In this document: positions 23,069-29,988 of the stretch, piece by piece
Position numbering within the stretch: position 1 is the first letter of the stretch
Layout of the letters: the number at the start of each line of letters is the position of its first letter
Origin: a virus
IMG/VR virus record: IMGVR_UViG_3300025141_000450
Span: 1 to 32,108 of that record
Length of the DNA: 32,108 bases
Direction: 5' to 3' (one strand)
The notes under the pieces: generated by a model
Databases searched by the model: none
Told to the model about the DNA's origin: nothing
The model's input: the letters and a program-made list of their open reading frames with translations, nothing else
Position numbers and translations under genes: made by a program

Positions 23069-23761
23069 TTATTTGGCGCGGGGGATAACCCGGTCAGCCT
23101 CGGCGGCTACGGTCTCACGGTTGATGTTGAGAGCCTTCGCGAGTTTACCCATGCGCTCCTCTACGGTTACCGCGCCGGCTGCTAAAGCAGCCCGGAAGTT
23201 ATCATCGCCGGGTTTTGGCATCACGCCCCATGCCTGAGCGTTAGCAAACTCGCGCCGTAGGCTGGCACCGTCGGTTTTCTCGCAGACCATCATGGCGCAG
23301 GCTAACCGTGCGCGGTTCCAGACTTTGCTGCTGTATGGTTCAGCCAGGAAGGAGCCAAACCCTTTAGGGTCAACAATCGCACCCTCTTCGCGCTTGAACC
23401 CCGCATCAGCCTCGAGAGCCTTGACCAGCCAATCGGCGGAGTAGGTTGTCTTGCGCTTGCGGTTGGTACGCTTGCGGTTGGTGCGCTTAGGCTTGGCAGC
23501 CATCTCCTTGACAGGAATCTCTACGGTGGCAGCCTTCGCCTTGGGTGCGGACTTCTTCGCGGGTGAATCGGCGGTTTTCTTGGGAGCCTTCTTGCGTGTG
23601 GTTTTCGCGGGTGCCGCTTTAGCGGGTTTGATTCCGGCAGCCTCGGCAATAGCAGCGGAACCAGTCAAACCGTCGGCAATAGCGCGCATGATTTTCGCGG
23701 CACGTGCAGCGTTGTCGGCTTCGTGAATGTCGGTCGAGTCGAGGTTGAATGAGATATTCAT
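23069..23761 (-). CDS. Protein with basic histone-H1-like linker, unknown
   Basis: A 230-residue protein in three parts: N-terminal helices (residues 1-45), a Lys/Ala/Pro-rich basic linker (about 46-108, with PAKKSAPKAKAA and KRTNRKRTNRKRK), and a C-terminal helical domain (SADWLVKALEADAGFKREEG, WNRARLACAMMVCEKTDGASLRR). The linker probably binds DNA. GGAG precedes the ATG by 7 nt. Hairpin F stands upstream. GC content is visibly higher than in the operon downstream of it. Confidence 0.72.
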   Translation of the reverse strand: MNISFNLDSTDIHEADNAARAAKIMRAIADGLTGSAAIAEAAGIKPAKAAPAKTTRKKAPKKTADSPAKKSAPKAKAATVEIPVKEMAAKPKRTNRKRTNRKRKTTYSADWLVKALEADAGFKREEGAIVDPKGFGSFLAEPYSSKVWNRARLACAMMVCEKTDGASLRREFANAQAWGVMPKPGDDNFRAALAAGAVTVEERMGKLAKALNINRETVAAEADRVIPRAK

Positions 23762-23782
23762 TGGGAAACTCCTATCGTGGGT

Positions 23783-23818
23783 GTGTTTGTACTTTCACTA
23801 CGTTCAAGTACTAAACAC
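23783..23818 (-). promoter_or_regulatory. Conserved intergenic hairpin (copy F)
   Basis: GTGTTT-GTACTT and AAGTAC-t-AAACAC pair over 12 bp with one bulge, around TCACTACGTTC. Compared with the other copies the inner C-G pair of the CCT/AGG box is T-A here, a compensatory change. Confidence 0.8.
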
Positions 23819-23910
23819 TCCCATGTTGGTTGGTTGGGGTCGGTCATTCGCCCCCCCCACACACCCACGGAAACCGTGAGCGGGTGAGAGAGTGAACCAC
23901 TCGAGGGCTG

Positions 23911-24906
23911 TTAGACGTTGCTGGTGATGGTCACAAACGCTGGGTCGAGACCCTTCGCGCGGAGTTCCGCGAGTTCGTCTGTGCTAGGCGCTGGGTCATA
24001 CTCATCCCAGTCGTCGGTGGTCTCGAGGTAGCTCTCGGCAGCCGCGAGCTGTGCGTCATTGCGTGCCTGGTCTTCCGGGTGTGAGTGTGTGGCGTTGGCC
24101 AGGGTCATTGCTGCCAGGAACATCGCTGGATCTTCAGGCTGCCAGTCGGCCTCGGGGGTGTCGAACATGGGCGAGATATCGCGCACCTTCGGCGTGACCG
24201 TGGGTAGCGGCTGCGCCATGGCCCTCTCGACAGCGGCGTCGTAAGCAGCCTCCCTCGCCTCGAATGATTCGGCTCCATCGTGTGCGGGTTTCGCGGGGGA
24301 TGGCGCGGGCTCGGGCTCGGTGTCGGGCTCGGCGTCTGCCAGGAGAGACTCGAAAGCAGCGCTGAGGTTCAGCAGGTCAGACACAGCGTTCTCGAGGACT
24401 CCATCACGTGTGGGTTTCGCGGGGGATGGCGCGGGCTCGGCGTCAACCCAGACAGCGTTCTCGGGGAGAAGCGCATCCCAGTCAACAGGCGGAACCTCGA
24501 CAGGAGCCTCGAGGAGCATCTCGCAGATGCCCTCGTGGTCGCGGTTCGCTTGCACGGTCACCGCGTCAGGTGCATACTCGAGCGCATCCTCGGGGAATGC
24601 CCTCAAGTACTCCTCGAGTAGGTCAGCCTTTTCGAACTTCTGTCGAGTGGTCTGGGGGGCCTGTAGTTCCTCGAGGGACCAGGTGGTTGGAGGCTCGGGG
24701 TTCTCGAGGGAAGCCTCGAGGGAACGAATCGCTGCCTCGTCGCATGCCTCGTGGAGCACATGCGGGTCTTCCGCGCTCTCCAGGTGGGCACATGTGCAAC
24801 CGTCGACCTCCCAGAACAGGAAACCGGAGGGCATACCAGTCTGGTTACAGGCTTCGCAGCGGGCGGTGGTGTCGGTGTTACGTGTGGTTTTGTTATTCGC
24901 GGTCAT
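23911..24906 (-). CDS. Acidic repeat-containing protein with Cys cluster, unknown
   Basis: A 331-residue acidic protein. N-terminal CEACNQTG (about 17-24) and CTCAHLE (about 37-43) form a possible zinc site. The middle is disordered and carries two PAPSPAKPxxDG repeats, matching a 29-bp DNA repeat. Many SLE/LE pairs are encoded as CTCGAG. ATG at 24906 has GGAG 7 nt upstream and is preferred to the longer in-frame start at 24966, which would cross the promoter. First gene of the minus operon, so probably expressed early. Confidence 0.72.
   Translation of the reverse strand: MTANNKTTRNTDTTARCEACNQTGMPSGFLFWEVDGCTCAHLESAEDPHVLHEACDEAAIRSLEASLENPEPPTTWSLEELQAPQTTRQKFEKADLLEEYLRAFPEDALEYAPDAVTVQANRDHEGICEMLLEAPVEVPPVDWDALLPENAVWVDAEPAPSPAKPTRDGVLENAVSDLLNLSAAFESLLADAEPDTEPEPAPSPAKPAHDGAESFEAREAAYDAAVERAMAQPLPTVTPKVRDISPMFDTPEADWQPEDPAMFLAAMTLANATHSHPEDQARNDAQLAAAESYLETTDDWDEYDPAPSTDELAELRAKGLDPAFVTITSNV
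24286..24314. repeat. 29-bp direct repeat, copy 1
   Basis: The 29 bases beginning GGGTTTCGCGGGGGATGGCG recur exactly at 24412-24440. Both copies encode the PAPSPAKP linker of the acidic protein, so the repeat is an in-frame internal duplication. Confidence 0.85.
24412..24440. repeat. 29-bp direct repeat, copy 2
   Basis: Exact copy of 24286-24314, 126 bp away (42 codons, in frame). Slippage or recombination between copies would shorten the linker without breaking the gene. Confidence 0.85.
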
Positions 24907-24955
24907 AGGAAACTCCGTTGTTGTGGCTGTCGGTGTGACTGCCGAATGTGGAACC

Positions 24956-24986
24956 ATTATGCCCACACTTGGTCACCATCTGTCAA
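24956..24986 (-). promoter_or_regulatory. Promoter candidate for the long minus-strand early operon
   Basis: TTGACA (24986-24981) and CATAAT (24961-24956) are separated by 19 nt, longer than ideal. The spacer begins GATGGTGAC, and a second GGTGAC lies just upstream of the -35, giving two GGTGAC copies 20 bp apart. This may be an activator or repressor site. The 50-nt leader fits the ATG at 24906. Confidence 0.5.
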
Positions 24987-25084
24987 GTTATGTCACCCTC
25001 TCCTGTCGAGTGGAGAGCTGTGAAAAGTCCAGCCCACCTTGTGCGTGTGGGATTGCGGGTATTCCTTTCCGTGGGCGTGCTGCC

Positions 25085-25121
25085 ATGTGCGCATAATGCA
25101 TGTGCGTCGCATATATGTGCG
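25085..25121. repeat. Three ATGTGCG iterons at exact 15-bp spacing
   Basis: ATGTGCG starts at 25085, 25100 and 25115. The even spacing in the longest non-coding stretch of the window suggests binding sites for a replication or control protein. They lie about 330 bp upstream of the replication initiator gene. Confidence 0.6.
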
Positions 25122-25249
25122 TGGGTAGCATGGGCGGGGGGGCCTCTAGTGTGCCCGTAGCGCTCGTGGCATACATACATGGTTAGAATCTTTGCACCCC
25201 TTCATAATAATCCTCGAAACTAGGAAAAGAGTGGGGGGAGGTTTTGGGC

Positions 25250-25344
25250 ACTAGTAGCTACTAGTTCTTTTTTCTTAAGTATCGGCTACTCCGTAGCCTT
25301 GTATTACTAGTTAAGTATACTAGTTAATAAGAGAGATACTTAAG
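25250..25344. repeat. AT-rich palindrome/iteron cluster (origin or operator candidate)
   Basis: This holds the perfect 16-bp palindrome ACTAGTAGCTACTAGT (25250-25265), the inverted pair CTTAAGTATC (25274) and GATACTTAAG (25335), the small hairpin GGCTAC-TCC-GTAGCC (25284-25298), and direct repeats ACTAGTTAA at 25306 and 25319 (13-bp period). Density of symmetric elements and low GC fit an origin or a complex operator upstream of the initiator gene. The rest of 24987-25451 holds no gene I can support. Confidence 0.6.
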
Positions 25345-25390
25345 ATACACATTTTCTAAGGAGGGGTAGTGTGAAGGGGAACCATCCGTT

Positions 25391-25419
25391 TTGACAGGTA
25401 CTTAGTGTCGTGATACTTT
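25391..25419 (+). promoter_or_regulatory. Sigma70-like promoter of the replication initiator operon
   Basis: TTGACA (25391-25396), 17-nt spacer, TACTTT (25414-25419). The predicted start near 25426 gives a short leader with AGAGGA before the ATG at 25452. A 7-codon GTG ORF with AAGGAGG (25371) ends on this -35 box. Confidence 0.65.
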
Positions 25420-25451
25420 ACACTAACCCGTTAGAGAAATAGAGGAACAAG

Positions 25452-26252
25452 ATGGAGATAACGCAGAGTTTACTTGCGGTTAGGGACCTTTCCCCTGGCT
25501 CGAAGCTTATGTTTGTGCTGTTAGACAACCTGACCAATGGGGGCGGGGGTGTTTCAGGGTACACGCAGCTTCAACTGGCTGAGATGCTTGGTATATCCAG
25601 GCAGAGTGTGAACCATGAGGTGCAGTCACTTGTGGCCGCTGGGTTTATCCGCGTGGAAGAAGGTCGCCCCGCCTGTTATTTCATACAGTGTCAAGAATCT
25701 TGTCACTCAGTGTCAAGAAAGTTGACACAAGCTCCTTTCAAGGAAATAGTTGAACAATATAACGTAGTTGCAAAGGCCACGGGACTCAAAAAATGCCGAG
25801 AAGTGAACGACAAGCGCAGAGTGGCTATGCGGAGACTGTGGACCAAGTTCAAAACCTTAGAGGACATCAAAGCCTACTTTGAACGACTTGCAGCCAACCC
25901 ACATAACGTTGGTCAAAATAACCGGAAGTGGAAAGCCGACCTCGAATACGCCGGTCGCGCCGAAGTAATCGCGAAGGTTCTGGAACACGAGGGCGAATAC
26001 GCTGACCCCAACGCCGATTCATTCTATGAACGCGAACGTATAGCGAGACTCCGAGATGAGGGTAGACAAAAGGTCCGTCGCTTTCTTGATAACTGCCTCG
26101 TTGACCAAACCACTCCAAAGTCTCGCTCCAAAGCTTTCGGCTCCAAACTAAAACAATGGGCCGACATCGAACAATGCCAAGACATCATACCCCAACTAAA
26201 CGATTTTGCTAAAACCTACTGGAAGTCCATCAAGGAGGAACAATGTTTGTAA
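25452..26252 (+). CDS. Replication initiator/O-like protein with winged helix
   Basis: A 266-residue protein. Residues 1-80 form a winged helix-turn-helix (GYTQLQLAEMLGISRQSVNHEVQSLVAAGFIRVEEGRPACYF). After a linker, KEIVEQYNVVAKATGLKKCREVNDKRRVAMRRLW followed by FERLAANPHNVGQNNRKWKADLEYAGRAEVIAKVLEHEGEY matches the replisome-recruiting domain common in phage replication proteins. It would bind an origin and recruit helicase. It follows the repeat-rich control region and its own gene contains further TGTCAAGAA repeats (about 25687 and 25712). AGAGGA precedes the ATG. Confidence 0.8.
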   Translation: MEITQSLLAVRDLSPGSKLMFVLLDNLTNGGGGVSGYTQLQLAEMLGISRQSVNHEVQSLVAAGFIRVEEGRPACYFIQCQESCHSVSRKLTQAPFKEIVEQYNVVAKATGLKKCREVNDKRRVAMRRLWTKFKTLEDIKAYFERLAANPHNVGQNNRKWKADLEYAGRAEVIAKVLEHEGEYADPNADSFYERERIARLRDEGRQKVRRFLDNCLVDQTTPKSRSKAFGSKLKQWADIEQCQDIIPQLNDFAKTYWKSIKEEQCL

Positions 26253-26929
26253 ACCCAAAGACCAAAGCCGCACTCGGTAAACTCTTCAGAGCCTTCAACC
26301 GAAAGGTCACCGAAGACTCCATGGAGAACTACCTCGAGTTCGTAGAAGGATTCCCGTTCATGGTCGTCAAAGCCGCCATCGAACAAGAGATTGCCGCTGC
26401 TGACAAAATGCCAACACCAGCCAAAATACAATCCAACTGCAAAGCCCATAACCCAGCATCTTCCTTCACATGCGAAGACTGCGACGGTAATGGCTTCCTC
26501 TTCTCAGAACCAAGACACGATGACTACGGCTTCGTTTACATCAAACCCGGCCACGCCACGAAATGCCCGTGCGTCACCGCACTATCCCCTAACCATCCGC
26601 CCATACTACCAGGCCCAGAACGGAAGCTCTACGCCACAGCAAGGCTTCTCGCTAGGTCCATAGCCATCCGAGCACAGACAGACCTCAATGCCTGGCGCTC
26701 AAAATTCTGGAGCCCTGATACTAGAAACAGATGGGTCAAGGCGGCAGAGCTTATTCCAAGCATGAATATCCTCGTGGACATATCCGTACACATCGAAGAA
26801 GCAAGCCCAGAACAATGTGCTACTAACCCGTTCAAGACAGCAGCTAAAATCATGGAGAAAGTAAATGGCAAAATTATCAGTAGACAAAGGAAAAAGATGG
26901 GAACGCGCCGTAGCATCTTCGATATCTGA
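26243..26929 (+). CDS. Zinc-containing replication accessory protein candidate
   Basis: A 228-residue protein. Residues 1-65 are helical with a FVEGFPFMVVKAAIEQEIAAADKMPTPAKI segment, the pattern seen in phage helicase-loader-like and replisome organiser proteins. CEDCDGNGF (about 77-85) and CPC (about 109-111) could bind zinc. The C-terminus is basic. GGAGGAACA precedes the ATG, which overlaps the initiator's last codons. The function as loader or helper is inferred from position. Confidence 0.65.
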   Translation: MFVNPKTKAALGKLFRAFNRKVTEDSMENYLEFVEGFPFMVVKAAIEQEIAAADKMPTPAKIQSNCKAHNPASSFTCEDCDGNGFLFSEPRHDDYGFVYIKPGHATKCPCVTALSPNHPPILPGPERKLYATARLLARSIAIRAQTDLNAWRSKFWSPDTRNRWVKAAELIPSMNILVDISVHIEEASPEQCATNPFKTAAKIMEKVNGKIISRQRKKMGTRRSIFDI

Positions 26930-27218
26930 AGTTATGCCAGGAGCACACGTAAGACGCGGGAATCAAAACCGCGACGGCGCTGATGCACCTGATGTCATAT
27001 GCCCATGGCTTTGGGTAGAGTGTAAATCAGGGAAACGACCAAACCCCAGAGCTGCACTCGCCCAAGCCATCGAGGCAAGAGATAAACGCAAGCTCAAATG
27101 CATCCCTACCGTGTTCCTCAAAGATGACCGCAAAGACCCAATCGTGATATTGCAAATGGACGATTTTCTTCGCATGATTAAAAAGCTATGGCATACTAAG
27201 CAAAACCAGGAGGAGTAG
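26865..27218 (+). CDS. Holliday-junction-resolvase-like PD-(D/E)XK nuclease
   Basis: A 117-residue nuclease. KGKRWERAVASSI with Glu14, GADAPDVICPWLWVECKSGKRPN with Asp43, Glu52 and Lys54, and a following helix AALAQAIEARDKRKLKCIPTVFLKDD are the Hjc-like/VRR-type core. It would cut junctions in replicating or concatemeric DNA before packaging. The ATG follows GGAGAAAGTAA and lies 65 nt inside the upstream gene. Length is normal for a stand-alone enzyme. Confidence 0.83.
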   Translation: MAKLSVDKGKRWERAVASSISEVMPGAHVRRGNQNRDGADAPDVICPWLWVECKSGKRPNPRAALAQAIEARDKRKLKCIPTVFLKDDRKDPIVILQMDDFLRMIKKLWHTKQNQEE

Positions 27219-27572
27219 ATGGCTGCACCAAAGAAGAAGAAAGCTGCAAAGAAGAACGGGAAAACAAAGCCGATTTTAGTTGTAGCTAGTACAAAATATG
27301 GAAAGAAAAGCTGGGTTGCGCTCCAGCACACAACGAACCCAAGACAACGCCTGTATTCATCTCCGTTTGACACGGGGTGGGATAAAGCTGTAGCCCAAGA
27401 CCGCAAAGCCAAACGGAAGTCTACGGTTTCTGTCTTAAAGGGAACAGGGAAGAAGGCTTGGGGAGACAGCAAGGCCAAGAGAGATGCCAGGGGTTGGGCC
27501 AAAGCCAAACAGAGAAGCAGGGCTCAATCAAGTAGCTCTTCTACTAAAGTAACCTGGGACGGAGATAACTAA
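27219..27572 (+). CDS. Highly basic small protein, unknown
   Basis: A 117-residue protein with N-terminal MAAPKKKKAAKKNGKTK and many Lys/Arg throughout (QDRKAKRKSTVS, SKAKRDARGWAKAKQRSRA), ending in a Ser-rich acidic tail. It has a short beta core (PILVVASTKYGKKSWVAL). It probably binds nucleic acid. GGAGGAG precedes the ATG. Its first 23 bases are repeated exactly at the next gene junction (27572). Confidence 0.7.
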   Translation: MAAPKKKKAAKKNGKTKPILVVASTKYGKKSWVALQHTTNPRQRLYSSPFDTGWDKAVAQDRKAKRKSTVSVLKGTGKKAWGDSKAKRDARGWAKAKQRSRAQSSSSSTKVTWDGDN

Positions 27573-27613
27573 TGGCTGCACCAAAGAAGAAGAAGAGTGC
27601 CAAGAGAAGCTGA
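27572..27613 (+). CDS. 13-codon ORF copying the start of the basic gene
   Basis: ATGGCTGCACCAAAGAAGAA is repeated here and encodes MAAPKKKKSAKRS then a stop. The start forms TAATG with the upstream stop. It is either a truncated duplicate of the 27219 gene or a coupling peptide for the GTG-start gene inside it. Both readings are inference. Confidence 0.35.
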   Translation: MAAPKKKKSAKRS

Positions 27614-27902
27614 CGAAGAACTCATTTCTCTTAAAAGAGAAATACTGGTTGCTCTCCGAGAGGGGGATGTCTCCGGTGCATCTGATGCACTCCTAGAGAT
27701 ATGGGCGCACCACGGTATCGTTGGCGGGAACATGGCTGCTCTCGATAGATTCGCTGTAGGCTCAGGTCTCGTACAAGGACTGGCAGAACGCAAGAAAGTT
27801 GCCAAAGTCATGTCCACCCAGGTAGCTAAGATTCTTAGCGCGGAGAAAGAAGAGCAAGGCTCCGCTGAACCCGACTATGCAGCACGCCTAAATGACGGCT
27901 AA
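27597..27902 (+). CDS. Possible small terminase subunit, unknown family
   Basis: A 101-residue, mostly helical protein (MPREADEELISLKREILVAL, SDALLEIWAHHGIVGG, RFAVGSGLVQGLAERKKVAKVMSTQVAKIL). GTG at 27597 lies within the 13-codon ORF; the Lys-coding AAGAAGAAGA run before it may serve as SD. It stands immediately upstream of TerL, overlapping it by 11 nt, where TerS usually lies. No helix-turn-helix is obvious, so the call rests on position and size. Confidence 0.55.
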   Translation: MPREADEELISLKREILVALREGDVSGASDALLEIWAHHGIVGGNMAALDRFAVGSGLVQGLAERKKVAKVMSTQVAKILSAEKEEQGSAEPDYAARLNDG

Positions 27903-29799
27903 AGACGAATACCTAAACAGGTGTGAAAACGACTTTCGATTCTTTGCCAGAAACGAAGTGTTCATCCGGCCTAAACGGAAAGGCACAGACCCGCTCATAC
28001 CCCTCATCGTAAATCCAGGGCAAGACCTGGTTGTCCAAAAGGTAGATGAGCTGGAAGCCAAAGGCGAACCAGTAAGACTGCTCATACTCAAAGCGAGACA
28101 ATGGGGATGCACAACACTCGTGCAATCCATGGTTATGCACCGTAGCCGCTTTACGCCATACCATGACGCCATCATTATTGCCGACCGCGAGAAGACCACC
28201 CGGTCAATCATGGGTATGAACCGCAGAATGTTCGATGGGTTCTCTCCAGCTATACAAGACGGATGGATGCGTAAAAGCTCTGTCACCGATAGATTCTACG
28301 AGTGGAGCAATGGCTCCATCTTAGACATCGACACAGCCGGTGCATCACAAGCAGCGCGCTCAACAACGCGAGATATGGTCCACGGCTCAGAGTGTGCGTT
28401 CTGGCCCAATGGCGATAAAATCATCACAGCCCTCATGCCCACTGTTCCAGATACACCCGAGAGCTGTATCATCTTCGAGACCACATCCAATGGACCCCAC
28501 GGTATCTTCTGGGAACTATGGGAGTCAGCAGAATCACAATGGTCCGAATGGCACCGCATCTTCGTACCCTGGCACATCCACCCAGAATACGAATCTGAAC
28601 TTCCACCAGAACTCGTAGAGCTGGGAGCAAGAGCTGCCGCTGGAGATGAATCCGCCCTCAGTGAACTGAAATGGATAGATGAGCGTGACCAGAAACTGCT
28701 TCTAACAGGTGAGATGACACCAGAGAAAGCATACTGGAAACGCAAAACAATCCAGACTAGGTTTCGTGGGAAAGAAGAGGATTTCCAGCGAGAGTTCCCA
28801 ACTACACCAGAAGACGCATGGGCCGCTGCAAGATACGGCTACATGTCATCAGCAGGTCAGGCACTGCAAGAAGAAGCAGAGGAAGAATACAAAGAATATG
28901 ATGTATTTCTGAATCAAGAACAAGGTATGTACCTCGGGCCACGGCCACTTGTAATGGTAGAATCAGACGACAGACCATGGCCTGTAGAAGATGAAGGTGG
29001 ATGCGTACACGTAATAGACGAACCATACGAAGACCAGACATATGTCATCGGCGTTGACCCAGCAGAAGGAACAGAGAACGATTACAGCGCGTTTGTCGTA
29101 AGAAGCGAAGGCGAAATAGTCTGCACATTCCACAGAAACGATATCCCCACAGATGTGTTCGCTGAATACCTCTACTGCGTAGGCAACTGGTACAACGACG
29201 CCATGATGGTCATCGAAAGAAAAGGTGGTGGGCTCGCTGTTATCAATACCATGCTTCGATTGGGCTACCCATCGCTCATGTCTAAAGAGACCTTCGACGA
29301 GTTTGGAGAAGCCAAAGGTAAAGCCATCGGGTTCAATCCAGACCAGGAAAACCTGAGGTCCTTGCTCGCTATGTTCCGGCACACCGTAAACACCGGAGCA
29401 CTAATGCTCAGGCACCCACGCCTCATCCAAGAATCAAAGTGGGTTATCAGAAAAACGAAAGTGGGCAATGATGGACAAGCCCAAGAGAAGTGGATTTGCC
29501 CATCTAAAGGCGTTGTTACACCTCACGGAGTGAGGGTGTCTGATGACATGTTCAGAGCTGCCGCTATCACAGAACTCATCGCAAGAGATGTTGAATGGTC
29601 TGATAGCCCAGAAGAAACACCCAAAGAGTCGAACGAGTGGAGAAAAGTTCCGCTTGCAAAAACAGAATATAAAACTGATGCTGCTAATCAGTTCTTCGAC
29701 TATAATGACGACCCAAGGCCATTCCCCGTTATGCGCGGTAGTGATGACTGGGAGCTAACCGAAGAGTTTATAGAGGAAGATGATGGACAATATGCCTGA
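27892..29799 (+). CDS. terL: Terminase large subunit
   Basis: A 635-residue packaging motor. N-terminal ATPase: LILKARQWGCTTLVQ Walker A-like motif (about 65-79), then IIIADREK, and a Walker B-type region around MVHGSECAFWP. C-terminal nuclease: VIGVDPAEGTENDYSAFVV (about 385) with the first Asp, and MVIERKGGGLAVINTML (about 438) with the second acidic residue. Insert and C-terminal acidic tail (EEFIEEDDGQYA) complete a normal TerL length. It overlaps both neighbours. Confidence 0.95.
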   Translation: MTAKDEYLNRCENDFRFFARNEVFIRPKRKGTDPLIPLIVNPGQDLVVQKVDELEAKGEPVRLLILKARQWGCTTLVQSMVMHRSRFTPYHDAIIIADREKTTRSIMGMNRRMFDGFSPAIQDGWMRKSSVTDRFYEWSNGSILDIDTAGASQAARSTTRDMVHGSECAFWPNGDKIITALMPTVPDTPESCIIFETTSNGPHGIFWELWESAESQWSEWHRIFVPWHIHPEYESELPPELVELGARAAAGDESALSELKWIDERDQKLLLTGEMTPEKAYWKRKTIQTRFRGKEEDFQREFPTTPEDAWAAARYGYMSSAGQALQEEAEEEYKEYDVFLNQEQGMYLGPRPLVMVESDDRPWPVEDEGGCVHVIDEPYEDQTYVIGVDPAEGTENDYSAFVVRSEGEIVCTFHRNDIPTDVFAEYLYCVGNWYNDAMMVIERKGGGLAVINTMLRLGYPSLMSKETFDEFGEAKGKAIGFNPDQENLRSLLAMFRHTVNTGALMLRHPRLIQESKWVIRKTKVGNDGQAQEKWICPSKGVVTPHGVRVSDDMFRAAAITELIARDVEWSDSPEETPKESNEWRKVPLAKTEYKTDAANQFFDYNDDPRPFPVMRGSDDWELTEEFIEEDDGQYA

Positions 29800-29986
29800 G
29801 CTACTTGTGCTTCTTTGTTTTGCTCTAATCGTAGGAAACGTCTGTACTGTTTTGGCGTTTCGTTTTACGATAAGCAATATTGTCGAAGAAATGAGAGCTA
29901 TAGTTCTTGAGCGAGAAGCCACTCTAAGGGAAAAAGTAAAGGACGACTTTGACCCACTTAGTGATGACCCCGTCTATAGGATGTAA
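29780..29986 (+). CDS. Single-pass membrane protein, unknown
   Basis: A 68-residue protein. One transmembrane helix at about residues 7-28 (ELLVLLCFALIVGNVCTVLAF) is followed by a charged helix (NIVEEMRAIVLEREATLREKVKDD). ATG at 29780 or 29783 are equally possible. It lies between TerL and head genes, where small membrane proteins of unknown role are often found. It overlaps TerL by 20 nt. Confidence 0.65.
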   Translation: MMDNMPELLVLLCFALIVGNVCTVLAFRFTISNIVEEMRAIVLEREATLREKVKDDFDPLSDDPVYRM

Positions 29987-29988
29987 CC

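Noticed and set aside
17311-23818. The six hairpins as intrinsic terminators
   Set aside because: No T-tract follows on the minus strand, some abut the SD of the next gene, and the core loop is conserved, which terminators do not need.
24320-25096. 258-codon plus-strand ORF, and other long ORFs opposite 23911-24906
   Set aside because: Ser/Arg-rich shadows of the GC-rich acidic gene; no SD and no sensible composition.
25371-25394. Seven-codon leader peptide (GTG start, AAGGAGG upstream)
   Set aside because: It ends on the -35 box of the promoter, so it would need an upstream promoter that I cannot find; spacing and length are too weak alone.
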